DNA of 64,000 nucleotides from Saccharopolyspora shandongensis (GTDB lineage: Bacteria; Actinomycetota; Actinomycetes; Mycobacteriales; Pseudonocardiaceae). Position numbers and translations under genes: made by a program. Shown piece after piece: positions 11,594-19,696 of the stretch. The notes under the pieces were generated by a model. It was not told where the DNA came from. It searched no databases and saw only the letters and a list, made by a program, of their open reading frames with translations. Every line of letters starts with the position of its first letter. Position 1 is the stretch's first letter. The stretch is from the NCBI RefSeq assembly GCF_900106995.1, contig NZ_FNOK01000048.1, forward strand, positions 1 to 64,000. Direction: 5' to 3'.

Positions 11594-11650
11594 GTGTCTG
11601 GTGATGGGGAAGTCTGTGGAAAGGTTCCGCAGTTTCAATTGAAACTGTGA
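11594..11650 (+). other. Possible 18-codon ORF ending in a perfect palindrome
   Basis: GTG 11594 is preceded by a strong AGGAGGAG and reads 18 codons to TGA 11650. The final codons overlap the perfect 18-bp palindrome CAGTTTCAATTGAAACTG (11630-11647). The stretch 11434-11859 holds no other gene and is AT-richer around 11465-11560, as in a promoter region. It may be a leader peptide with an operator or attenuator, or the truncated start of a lost gene. It does not resemble a known family. Confidence 0.3.
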
Positions 11651-11859
11651 ACTGGACGCTCGAAGAGTGGCGATTGCGCCCACCGCTGGTAGCCGGGTCC
11701 GACGCGTGCGGCTGCGCGGCATTCTGCAACGGCCCCTGAGTCCGGCATCGGATTCCACTGTGGAGTCCGGTGCCGGGCTTCCTGGTCTCAGGCCCCCGGT
11801 GTGACCGACGTCGTCCCGGGCTGGACCGAGGGGTGCTGGACTCGACCCAGTCGGATTAG

Positions 11860-11878
11860 TTAGGTTAGGCGTACTTAA
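11860..11878. promoter_or_regulatory. Iron box (DtxR/IdeR/DmdR-type operator)
   Basis: TTAGGTTAGGCGTACTTAA closely matches the 19-bp IdeR/DtxR consensus TTAGGTTAGSCTAACCTAA. The left half is perfect and the right half has a few mismatches. It lies 20 bases before the siderophore-binding lipoprotein start, so iron-replete repression of the importer operon is expected. Confidence 0.8.
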
Positions 11879-11897
11879 CCACTCTGATTGGGGCTTG

Positions 11898-12899
11898 ATG
11901 CGGTTCTCTGGGCGTCGGGGTCGCGGCGCGCTCGCGGCGATGCTGTTGGTGCTGGTAGCGGCGCTCGCCGGGTGCGGCGGGCCGGAGCCGGGGAAGGCGC
12001 CCGTGGTGGGGGACGGGCAGTTCCCGGTGACCGTTCCGACCGCGTTCGGTGACGTCACGATCCCGGAGCGTCCGCAGCGGGTCGTCGCTCTGGGCTGGGG
12101 CGATGCGGAGGTCGCCCTGATGCTCGGCGTGCAGCCGGTCGGCGCGGCGGACTGGCTTCCCATCGGCGGGGACGGCGTTCCGCCGTGGCTGCCCGCGGAC
12201 AAGAGGTACGCGACGCCGCCCACGATGCTCGGCACGATGGAAGTCGACATGGAAGCCGTGGCCGCGCTGGAACCGGATCTGATCCTGGACACCCGCGCCA
12301 GCGGCGAGCGGGACCGCCACGACCTGCTGGCCGGGCTGGGCGTGCCGGTGGTGAGCATCCCGGTCGGCGGGCAGGCGTACCGGACGAACTGGGACCAGCA
12401 GCTCGACATGATCGGCAAGGCCCTCGGCAGGACGGCGGAGGCGCAGCAGGTCCACGCGGACGTCGAGGCGAAGTTCCGCGAAGCCACGGCCGCGCACCCG
12501 GAGTTCGCGGGCAAGACGGTGGTCGTCGGCTCCAAGATGGTCGGCTCCTACGGCGCCTACGTCAACGGCGGTTCCCGCGTCGACCTCATGGAGCGCCTCG
12601 GCTTCGTCCAGTCGCCGCGGGTGCAGGCGCAGGCCGGGGAGGGCTTCTCGGTCTCCATCTCGCCGGAGCGGATGGACCTGCTCGACGCGGATCTCGTGCT
12701 GATGTCCCCGATCGGTGTGAGCGCGGCCGACATCTCCAACGATCCGCTGTTCCGGTCGGTGCCCGCGGTCCAGGCGGGGCACGCGGTCGTGCTCTCCGAT
12801 TCGGAGATCTCGCAGGCCTTCTCCAGCGGCACTCCGCTCGGCCTGGTCCGCGCGGTGGACGAGGTCGTGCCGCTGGTCGCGCAGGCGCTGGCTCGCTGA
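11898..12899 (+). CDS. Iron-siderophore ABC transporter substrate-binding lipoprotein
   Basis: About 333 residues. The N-terminus has arginines, a hydrophobic core and a lipobox-like LAALAGCGG, so the mature protein is probably lipid-anchored at the Cys. The body matches the FecB/FepB/TroA-like fold: PERPQRVVALGWGDAEVALMLG at the start and AALEPDLILD in the middle, then a long helix and a second lobe. It should capture a ferric siderophore outside the membrane and deliver it to the two permeases that follow 5 bases after its stop. ATG 11898 is preferred over TTG 11895; the ribosome binding site is weak (GGGG). The iron box lies directly upstream. Confidence 0.93.
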   Translation: MRFSGRRGRGALAAMLLVLVAALAGCGGPEPGKAPVVGDGQFPVTVPTAFGDVTIPERPQRVVALGWGDAEVALMLGVQPVGAADWLPIGGDGVPPWLPADKRYATPPTMLGTMEVDMEAVAALEPDLILDTRASGERDRHDLLAGLGVPVVSIPVGGQAYRTNWDQQLDMIGKALGRTAEAQQVHADVEAKFREATAAHPEFAGKTVVVGSKMVGSYGAYVNGGSRVDLMERLGFVQSPRVQAQAGEGFSVSISPERMDLLDADLVLMSPIGVSAADISNDPLFRSVPAVQAGHAVVLSDSEISQAFSSGTPLGLVRAVDEVVPLVAQALAR

Positions 12900-12904
12900 G
12901 CGCC

Positions 12905-13918
12905 GTGGGTTCGGCGCGGCGCGGGACGCGTCCCGGTCTCGTTCTCGGGATGATCGCGGCGCTTCTGGTGCTGGCGGCCTTCGCGAGCGTCATGGTGGGC
13001 GCCAAGGGGCTCGCGCCCGCCGCAGTGCTGGACGCGCTGCTGCACCCGCGCCCGGGCGATCCCGACCACCTGATCGTCTGGCAGGTGCGCATCCCGCGGA
13101 CGATCGTGGGGCTGCTCGCGGGCGCGGCGCTCGGGCTGGCCGGTGCGATCATCCAGGGCGTGACCCGAAACCCGTTGGCGGACCCGGGAATCATGGGCGT
13201 CAACGCCGGGGCTTCGCTGTGCATCGTGTTGGCGATCAGCGTGCTCGGTGTGCAGTCGGTGGCCGGGTACGTGTGGTTCGGCTTCCTCGGCGCGATCCTC
13301 GCGTCCGTCCTGGTCTACGGGGTGAGCATGCTGGGCGGGGAGGGCGGCACGCCGCTGCGGATCGCGCTGTCCGGGGCGGCGTGCACCGCCGCGTTCGGCT
13401 CGCTGACCACCGGCGTCCTCGTCACCGACAACGTGACCTTCGAGCAGTTCCGGTTCTGGCAGGTGGGTTCGCTGTGGGGCCGGGCGTCGGACGCCGCTTG
13501 GCAGGCGTTTCCCTTCCTCGTGGCCGGTTTCGTGCTCGCGTTCGCGTGCGCCCGAGTCCTCAATGGACTTTCGTTGGGAGACGACGTGGCCCGATCGCTG
13601 GGGCACAACGTGGTGGTCGGCCGCGCGACCTGCGCGGCAGCGGTCGTGGTGCTGTGCGGCTCCGCGACCGCGATCGCCGGTCCGATCGCGTTCGTCGGCC
13701 TGGTCGTCCCGCACGCCGCGCGGCTGCTGACCGGCCCCGACCACCGCTGGCTGCTGCCGTTCTCGATGCTGCTGGCCCCGTTGCTGCTGCTGGTGGCCGA
13801 CATCGTCGGGCGCGTGATCGCGCCGCCGGGCGAGGTGCAGGTCGGCGTCGTCACGGCGATCATCGGGGCGCCGGTGTTCATCCATCTCGTCCGCCGCCGC
13901 AAGCAGGTGGCCGTATGA
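12905..13918 (+). CDS. FecCD-family siderophore ABC permease 1
   Basis: Multi-pass permease of about 337 residues. Landmarks are RIPRTIVGLLAGAALGLAGA, QGVTRNPLADPGIMGVNAGA and GPIAFVGLVVPHAARLL, the last containing the loop that contacts the ATPase. I start it at GTG 12905, five bases after the lipoprotein stop; a longer open frame to the left reads out of frame through the lipoprotein gene and is not coding. The stop TGA overlaps the next ATG (ATGA), so translation is coupled. It pairs with the next gene as the FecC/FecD heterodimer of the importer. Confidence 0.93.
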   Translation: MGSARRGTRPGLVLGMIAALLVLAAFASVMVGAKGLAPAAVLDALLHPRPGDPDHLIVWQVRIPRTIVGLLAGAALGLAGAIIQGVTRNPLADPGIMGVNAGASLCIVLAISVLGVQSVAGYVWFGFLGAILASVLVYGVSMLGGEGGTPLRIALSGAACTAAFGSLTTGVLVTDNVTFEQFRFWQVGSLWGRASDAAWQAFPFLVAGFVLAFACARVLNGLSLGDDVARSLGHNVVVGRATCAAAVVVLCGSATAIAGPIAFVGLVVPHAARLLTGPDHRWLLPFSMLLAPLLLLVADIVGRVIAPPGEVQVGVVTAIIGAPVFIHLVRRRKQVAV

Positions 13919-14940
13919 CGACGCTGGTCGCGACGCGCCGCCGCAACGGCCTCCGCTACGCGGTCGTCCTGGCTGGGCTCACCGCCGCCGTGATCGCGGT
14001 CCTGATCTTCGCCCTGTGCTTCGGCCGGTATCCGATCGGCGTGCCCGACGTGGTCGCGACGTTGTTCGGCCGGGGCACGCCGAGAACGGACTACGTGGTG
14101 CTGCGGCTGCGGATGCCGCGCGCCCTGACGGGCCTGCTGGTCGGGGCGGCGCTCGGGCTGGCCGGCTTGATCTTCCAGAACATCCTGCGGAATCCGCTGG
14201 CCAGCCCGGACGTGATCGGCGTGACGGCCGGTTCGAGCCTGGCCGCCCTGCTGTGCATCACCGTGTTCGGGGCGTCCGGCTTCGTGGTGTCGACGGCGGC
14301 ACTGGCCGGCGGGCTGGCCACAGCCGGGCTGATCTACCTGTTGGCGTGGCGGCGCGGCATCACTGGGCACCGGCTGGCGCTGGTCGGCATCGGCGTCGCG
14401 GCGGTCCTGTCGAGCATCGTCTCGTACCTGATCACGCGCAGCGACACCGAAATCGCGACGATCGCCCTGTTCTGGCTGACCGGCAGCCTCAACGGCGTCG
14501 GCTGGGCCGAGGCCGCCACCGCGGCGGCGTTCCTGGCCGTGCTGGTGCCGGTTGCGCTGGTGCTCGGTCGCGTGCTGGCCGCCCTGCAGCTCGGCGACGA
14601 GGTCGCCCGGGGGCTGGGACTGCGCGTCGAGTGGTGCCGCCTCGGCCTGCTGGCGGTGGCCGTGGCGCTGGCCGGCGTCGCGACCGCGGTGGCCGGTCCG
14701 GTGGCCTTCGTGGCGTTCGTGTCCGGGCCGATCTCGGTGCGACTGCTGCGAACCGGCCGACCGAGCCTGCTCCCGGCGGCGATGACCGGCGCGCTGGTGA
14801 CCCTCGTCGCGGATCTCGCGGCGCAGCACCTCTTCTCCGGCGCCGTGCTGCAGCTCCCGATGGGCGTGGTCACCGGGGCCGTCGGTGCCCCCTACCTGCT
14901 CTACCTGCTGGCTGTCGCGAACCGAAGGACACGCGCATGA
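13915..14940 (+). CDS. FecCD-family siderophore ABC permease 2
   Basis: 341 residues, second membrane subunit of the siderophore importer. Landmarks are RMPRALTGLLVGAALGLAGL, FQNILRNPLASPDVIGVTAG and AGPVAFVAFVSGPISVRLL. Its ATG overlaps the stop of the first permease, and its own stop overlaps the ATG of the following decayed gene. No ABC ATPase of the FepC type follows in this window, so the complex must use an ATPase encoded elsewhere, or the ATPase gene was lost in the rearrangement seen just downstream. Confidence 0.93.
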   Translation: MTTLVATRRRNGLRYAVVLAGLTAAVIAVLIFALCFGRYPIGVPDVVATLFGRGTPRTDYVVLRLRMPRALTGLLVGAALGLAGLIFQNILRNPLASPDVIGVTAGSSLAALLCITVFGASGFVVSTAALAGGLATAGLIYLLAWRRGITGHRLALVGIGVAAVLSSIVSYLITRSDTEIATIALFWLTGSLNGVGWAEAATAAAFLAVLVPVALVLGRVLAALQLGDEVARGLGLRVEWCRLGLLAVAVALAGVATAVAGPVAFVAFVSGPISVRLLRTGRPSLLPAAMTGALVTLVADLAAQHLFSGAVLQLPMGVVTGAVGAPYLLYLLAVANRRTRA

Positions 14941-15170
14941 CGACGTGGCATCCGAGCAAGGCCGAGCTGGTGACGCTGGAGGCGGCGCTCCACGAGGCGC
15001 GCCGGCACCGGCGATCGCGGCCAAAGGCATCGCCGGGATCGACGAGCTCAGCAGGGATTTCACCGCAGCGGCCAGGCTGTTCTTCCTCGCCACCACCGCC
15101 GCGGACGGCAGCGTCGACCTGTCGCCCCGCGGCGATGCGGCGGGCAGCGTGCTGCTGTTCGACGACGACC
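14937..15170 (+). pseudogene. Pyridoxamine-5'-phosphate oxidase-like (PPOX) flavoprotein, frameshifted and truncated
   Basis: ATG 14937 overlaps the permease stop, so this was the next gene of the iron operon. About 25 codons are in one frame (MTTWHPSKAELVTLEAALHE). The match then continues two bases out of frame as IAAKGIAGIDELSRDF, LFFLATTAADGSVDLSPRGD and SVLLFDDD, which is the conserved N-terminal half of PPOX-fold proteins. A duplicated dinucleotide in the GCGCGC run near 14998-15002 would explain the shift. After about 15170 the similarity stops where an unrelated minus-strand fragment begins. Only about a third of a normal protein remains, so it is non-functional. Confidence 0.72.
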
Positions 15171-15207
15171 ATGGCGAAGTAGCTGAAGCACTCCTGCGGG
15201 TGCTGGG

Positions 15208-15531
15208 TCACGGCGAATCCCGGGTGTCGCGCAGCGCCTCGGCATCCTGGGGCACGATGGCGTTGACCGTGGAGAGATCGCCGCCGACCAGTGCCGCCAC
15301 CCGGGCCGCGCTGTCCGGGATGGGCGCGAGCACCACGGTGTTCAGCCGCCACCCCGCGTCGCCCGGCCGCGCGCCCTATCAGGATTCGTGGCGGCGCAAG
15401 GTGAGCTTGCTCCCGCACAGCCAGGATTCCAGCGCGAACGGGCCGGTGCCGACCGGCCGCTGCCAGAAGTTCTCCACGTCCCGCTGGATCGCGGTGGGCG
15501 AGGCGATGCCGAACTGCACGGGCGAGGTCAT
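15208..15531 (-). pseudogene. Fragment of a family-5 (peptide/nickel) ABC solute-binding protein
   Basis: On the minus strand the frame reads IASPTAIQRDVENFWQRPVG then TGPFALESW and SKLTLRRHES. Two in-frame stops (TGA TAG) follow, and after them in the same frame comes VAALVGGDLSTVNAIVPQDA with AEALRDT. This is the middle of SBP_bac_5 proteins (GTGPFxLxxW and a VDIVxxIPPQDxExLR-like block). Both ends are missing and the frame is interrupted, so it is a relic of an oligopeptide- or nickel-binding lipoprotein. It abuts the broken PPOX gene tail to tail, which points to a deletion joining two gene fragments. Confidence 0.75.
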
Positions 15532-15641
15532 CCCGCTTCTCGGCCCGGCGACGGACACTCCGGCCTGAGCGCGAGGTCGGGCGGCCGGAAGCCGCCCGCC
15601 CCGCTTTCACACCGCGCGGATCGAACGGCCAGCGCTACCGG

Positions 15642-18134
15642 TCACGACTGCGCTATCCCGGCGGTGACCGAGCCTCGTGCCGCGCGACGGGCCGGGATGA
15701 CGGCGGCGAGCGGCGCCGCCAGAACGGCGGCTCCCAGCAGCACTCCGAGCCGACCCCACGGCAGCGCGAACAGCACCGGCTCGGCGTCGGTCGACGCGAC
15801 CTGCGCGATCAGCCACGCCGAGCCGATGCCGACGAACAGCCCGCACGCCGCACCGAGCAGCGCGACGAAGACCGATTCGGCGGCGAGGGCGGCGCTGAGC
15901 CCGCCCCGGGTCAGGCCGAGCGCGCGAAGCAAGGCCGACTCGCGAGTCCGCTCCAGGACGGACAGCGAGAGCGTGTTGGCGATGCCCGCGAACGCGATCA
16001 GCACGGCCAGGGCGGTCAGCGCCCACAGCAGGTCCAGCGTGCTGCGCAGCGGCGCCGATAGCTCGTCCTTGAGTTCGTCGATGCTGCGCAGCTGGGCAAG
16101 TGGCGCGCCGGAGAGCGCGTTCTCCAGCGCCCGCCGGACCTGGTCGTGGTCGGCGTCCGCCGCCAGCTTGACCAGGACGCTGTCGTCGTAGCCGCCCTCG
16201 CCCATGGCGATCGCGGACTGCTGCCCGAGATCGATCATGGCGAGCCCGGTATCGGCGCCTGCGGCGCGGACGCCGTCGTAGACCGCGACGACCCGCAGCG
16301 GGACCGGGCGGTTCCGGGGCCCGGCCTGGACGGTGTCGCCGACCGCCAGCCCCGTTTCCTCGGCGAGCTGCTTGCTCACGGCCAGCTCGCCCGGCCCCAG
16401 CCAGTCGAGGCGGCCGGACAGCACCACCGGCCGCAACAGGCTGCCCACGGCGTCGCCGCGCACGGCGGTCATCCCGTAGCCGCCGAACGTCCCGAGGTCA
16501 CCCGAGAACGACTGGCGGAGGGCCGCGTCCGCGACGCCGGGAACCGCCGCGAGGGTGTCCGCGAGCGCGGCGGGCAGTGGCTTGGTGGCGACCACCGACG
16601 TGACGGTGAAGTCGGCCCCCAGCTGCTGGTCGATGCCGCGATCCCGGCCCGCTTCGACGCCCGCCGTCACCGTGGTCACGAGCGAGACGACGGCGAGACC
16701 GATCGTGAGCGCGGCGGCGCTGGCCGCGGTGCGCTTCGGGTTGCGGTCGGCGTTGAGCGCGGCCAGCCTCGCAGGCTGCCCGAGGATCGGCGCGCAGAAC
16801 GCGCCCGCCACCCGCGCCACCGGGCCGACCACCAGGGGCCCCGCGGCCAGCGCCGCGCCCAGCAATGCGGTCATGGCCACGATGGACAGCACCACGCCGG
16901 TCTCCACCTCGGAGCCCAGCGCGAGTGCGGCCGTGCCGAAACCCGTCGCCAGCAGGGCGATCGTGACGGCCGCTCGTGGCCGCCCGGCGCGGGCGGACTT
17001 GCCCTCCACCGGCGTCCGCAGCGCCTCGACGGGGGCGGCGCGGGTCGCGGACCAGGCCGGGATCGCCGCGGCGAGCATCGTCACCAGCACCCCGATCGCC
17101 AAGGACGCGACGACCGTCCGCGCGGTCAGCGGGACGTGGACATCCCCGATCGCGATCGCCTGCAGCGCGGCGGCGACGCCGAGCCCGCCCAGCAGACCCA
17201 CTGCGGACGCGACCGCGCCCACCGCCACGGCTTCGGCGAGCAACCCCGAGAACACCTGCGGCCTCCCGGCCCCGATGCACCGCAGCAACGCCAGTTCCCT
17301 CGTGCGCTGCGCGACGAGGATCGTGAACGAGTTGGCGATCACCATCGCGGCCACGATCATCGCGAGCACCGCGAAGGCGGTGAAGAACTTCGTCAGGCCG
17401 GCCGAGTCCGACGGGGTCTCGCGCAGCATCTGCGCGGCGGCTTCCTGCCCGGTCACCACGGAGATTCCGCGCCCGCCCACCGCTCGCGCGAGATCGGTGA
17501 CGAGCTGCTGCTGACCGATGCCCGGAGCCGCGCGCACGACGATCTCGCCGAACGCCGTCTCCTGCGACAGCTTGCCCAGGGCCTCGGGCAGCAGCACCAG
17601 ATCGCCGGCCCCGATACCGGCGTCCGAGGGCCGGGTGAACGTGCCGACCAGCGTGAAGGTGTGCTGGTTGCCGTCCTGGTCGAGGACGGTCACGGGATTG
17701 CCCAGCGCGTAGTCCGCGGCGGTGTCCTGCTCCATCGCGATTTCGTTCGCGCTGCTGGGAAAACGCCCGTCGGCGAGGTCGAAGGGACGCAGCTGCTCGT
17801 CGGCGGCCAGCCCGGTGGCGGCGGCGTCCTTCGGGCGGCCTGCAGCGTCCAGTAGGGGAGCGCTCACCGTGGTGCGGCCCTCCGCTGCGGCGACGCCGGG
17901 CACCTGCCGCGCCTTCGACAGCACCTCGTCGTCGAGCTCGGCCCCGCGCGTCCCGTCGATCGATGCGTCGACCCCGCGGGTCTCGAAGGCGATGGCTTGG
18001 CGAAGGCCGACGCCGACGGCGTCGGAGAGCACCAGCGACCCGGCGACGAAAGCCACGCCGACGGCGATGGCGACGGCCGAGAGCAGCAGCCGCAGCGGCC
18101 GGGCCGCGAGCCCGGCGATCACGGTTCGCAGCAT
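15642..18134 (-). CDS. FtsX/MacB-like ABC transporter permease
   Basis: 830 residues. It has a membrane segment near the N-terminus (LLLSAVAIAVGVAFVAGSLV), a periplasmic-type MacB_PCD domain, then two FtsX blocks, each of three to four membrane helices; one ends in PAWSATRAAPVEALRTP and the last in AVIPARRAARGSV. This is the usual actinobacterial fused permease with duplicated FtsX halves. Start ATG 18134 overlaps the ATPase stop (TGATG), so the two are made together. Such exporters usually handle lipids, lipoproteins, peptides or antibiotics in the envelope. The divergent two-component system probably controls it. Confidence 0.92.
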   Translation of the reverse strand: MLRTVIAGLAARPLRLLLSAVAIAVGVAFVAGSLVLSDAVGVGLRQAIAFETRGVDASIDGTRGAELDDEVLSKARQVPGVAAAEGRTTVSAPLLDAAGRPKDAAATGLAADEQLRPFDLADGRFPSSANEIAMEQDTAADYALGNPVTVLDQDGNQHTFTLVGTFTRPSDAGIGAGDLVLLPEALGKLSQETAFGEIVVRAAPGIGQQQLVTDLARAVGGRGISVVTGQEAAAQMLRETPSDSAGLTKFFTAFAVLAMIVAAMVIANSFTILVAQRTRELALLRCIGAGRPQVFSGLLAEAVAVGAVASAVGLLGGLGVAAALQAIAIGDVHVPLTARTVVASLAIGVLVTMLAAAIPAWSATRAAPVEALRTPVEGKSARAGRPRAAVTIALLATGFGTAALALGSEVETGVVLSIVAMTALLGAALAAGPLVVGPVARVAGAFCAPILGQPARLAALNADRNPKRTAASAAALTIGLAVVSLVTTVTAGVEAGRDRGIDQQLGADFTVTSVVATKPLPAALADTLAAVPGVADAALRQSFSGDLGTFGGYGMTAVRGDAVGSLLRPVVLSGRLDWLGPGELAVSKQLAEETGLAVGDTVQAGPRNRPVPLRVVAVYDGVRAAGADTGLAMIDLGQQSAIAMGEGGYDDSVLVKLAADADHDQVRRALENALSGAPLAQLRSIDELKDELSAPLRSTLDLLWALTALAVLIAFAGIANTLSLSVLERTRESALLRALGLTRGGLSAALAAESVFVALLGAACGLFVGIGSAWLIAQVASTDAEPVLFALPWGRLGVLLGAAVLAAPLAAVIPARRAARGSVTAGIAQS

Positions 18135-18880
18135 CACGCCTCCAGCCTGGTGAGAGCCGCGAGCACGGTCTCGGCGGTCGGGCGTTCGAGGTGCGCGGCG
18201 ATGCGGCCGTCGGCCAGGAGCACCCCGCGGTCGGCGTAGGACGCCGCGACCGGGTCGTGCGTCACCATCACGACCGTCTGCCCGAGCTCGCGGACCGACG
18301 TGCGAAGGAAGCCGAGCACCTCCGCGCCCGAGCGCGAGTCGAGGCTGCCCGTCGGCTCGTCGGCGAACACCACGTCCGGTCGGCCCACCAGCGCGCGGGC
18401 GCACGCCACCCGCTGCTGCTGGCCGCCCGAGAGCTCGCCCGGCTTGTGCCGCAGCCGCGACCGCAGGCCCAGCGCGTCGACGACCGAGGTGAACCACGCC
18501 CGGTCCGGCGCGCGGCGGGCGAGCCGCAGGCCGAGCAGGATGTTCTCCTCCGCGGTCATGGTCGGCAGCAGGTTGAAGGACTGGAACACGAACCCGATCC
18601 GGTCCCGCCGCAGCCGGGTCAGCGCCGCGTCGGACAGCCCGGTGAGCTCGGTCTGCCCGATGCGGATCCGCCCGGAGTCCACGGTGTCCAGCCCGGCGAG
18701 GCAGTGCATGAGCGTGGACTTGCCGGAGCCGGACGGGCCCATGATCGCGGTGAAGCGGTGCGCCAGGAGGTCGAGGGACACGCGGTCCAGCGCGCGCACC
18801 GCCGTGTCGCCGCGACCGTGGACCTTCACGACGTCCGCCACTCCCGCCGCGTTGTGACCGTCCATTGTGTTCCCGCGCAT
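18134..18880 (-). CDS. ABC transporter ATP-binding protein (MacB/LolD type)
   Basis: 248 residues with a complete ABC ATPase set: Walker A GPSGSGKST, Q-loop FVFQSFNLLPTMT, signature LSGGQQQR, Walker B VVFADEPTGSLDS and H-loop VTHDP. The sequence around NLLPTMTAEEN and EPTGSLD is characteristic of the MacB/LolD group that powers FtsX-type permeases. I use ATG 18880 (GGGGAG just upstream); ATG 18865 is a possible alternative. It is the first gene of a two-gene operon and diverges from the response regulator gene across a 141-base gap. Confidence 0.94.
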   Translation of the reverse strand: MRGNTMDGHNAAGVADVVKVHGRGDTAVRALDRVSLDLLAHRFTAIMGPSGSGKSTLMHCLAGLDTVDSGRIRIGQTELTGLSDAALTRLRRDRIGFVFQSFNLLPTMTAEENILLGLRLARRAPDRAWFTSVVDALGLRSRLRHKPGELSGGQQQRVACARALVGRPDVVFADEPTGSLDSRSGAEVLGFLRTSVRELGQTVVMVTHDPVAASYADRGVLLADGRIAAHLERPTAETVLAALTRLEA

Positions 18881-18888
18881 TTGCTCCC

Positions 18889-18990
18889 CTGAAACGAAGC
18901 CTCGAAGGCGGCCGCCGGTCGCGGCCGCCTCGGCGATGGTGGCGGGCGAGGCCTGAACGGTTCCTGAAACGACCTGAAGAACGCTTCAGG
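18889..18990. promoter_or_regulatory. Phased CCTGAA repeats between the ABC operon and the two-component system
   Basis: CCTGAA occurs at 18889-18894, 18952-18957, 18963-18968 and 18973-18978, with an inverted copy CTTCAGG at 18984-18990. The last three direct copies are spaced 11 and 10 bases, about one helical turn, which suits tandem binding of an OmpR-type regulator dimer. Placement in the shared promoter suggests autoregulation plus control of the exporter. This is inferred from spacing. Confidence 0.6.
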
Positions 18991-19021
18991 TGCGGCACCG
19001 CGGGTCTGGGAGGATCGGCCC

Positions 19022-19696
19022 ATGCGGGTGCTCGTGGTGGAGGACGAGAGGCGGCTGGCCGAGACGCTCCAGTGGGGTCTGGAGGCCGACGGCTACGCCG
19101 TGGACCTCGCCCACGACGGAGTGGAGGGGCTGGAGCTCGCGCAGCTGCACCCCTACCAGGTGATCGTGCTGGACATCATGCTGCCGAAGCTCAACGGCTA
19201 CCGCGTCTGCGCCGCGCTGCGGGAACGCGGCGTGAGCACGCCGATCCTCATGCTCACGGCCAAGAACGGCGAGTACGACGAGGCCGAGGCGCTCGACACG
19301 GGAGCCGACGACTTCCTGAGCAAGCCGTTCTCGTACGTGGTGCTCACCGCGCGCCTGCGCGCCCTCACCCGCCGGGGCGCGGCCGGTGCGGCCGCGGCGC
19401 TGGCATTCGGCGACCTGGTCCTCGACCCCGCGAAGCGGACGTGCCGGCGCGCGGGGCAGCCGGTGGCGCTGACCGCGAAGGAGTTCGCGGTGCTCGAATG
19501 CCTGCTCCGGCACAAGGGCCAGGTGGTCGCCAAGCACGAGATCCTGGAGCAGGTGTGGGACCTGGCGTACCGGGGCGACCCGAACATCGTCGAGGTCTAC
19601 GTGAGCGCCCTGCGGCGGAAGCTGGACGCGCCGTTCGGGCGGCGCACCATCGCCACGGTGCGCGGCGTCGGTTACCGGCTGGTGGCGGATGAGTAG
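19022..19696 (+). CDS. OmpR-family response regulator
   Basis: 224 residues. The receiver domain has the acidic pair ED near residue 8, phospho-acceptor Asp51 in VLDIMLP, a Thr in LTAK and Lys in KPF. The winged-helix effector domain covers about 125-222 (ALTAKEFAVLECLL, VVAKHEILEQVW, RRTIATVRGVGYRL). The TAG stop overlaps the kinase ATG by 8 bases, so the pair is translationally coupled. The probable targets are its own promoter and the adjacent ABC exporter through the CCTGAA repeats. Confidence 0.95.
   Translation: MRVLVVEDERRLAETLQWGLEADGYAVDLAHDGVEGLELAQLHPYQVIVLDIMLPKLNGYRVCAALRERGVSTPILMLTAKNGEYDEAEALDTGADDFLSKPFSYVVLTARLRALTRRGAAGAAAALAFGDLVLDPAKRTCRRAGQPVALTAKEFAVLECLLRHKGQVVAKHEILEQVWDLAYRGDPNIVEVYVSALRRKLDAPFGRRTIATVRGVGYRLVADE

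Noticed and set aside
12185-12904. Upstream extension of the first siderophore permease
   Set aside because: It is a shadow of the binding-lipoprotein gene. GTG 12905 is right behind that gene's stop.
18135-18998. Long N-terminal extension of the FtsX permease frame to 18998
   Set aside because: The extension runs out of frame through the ABC ATPase gene. The TGATG overlap at 18134 fixes the real start.
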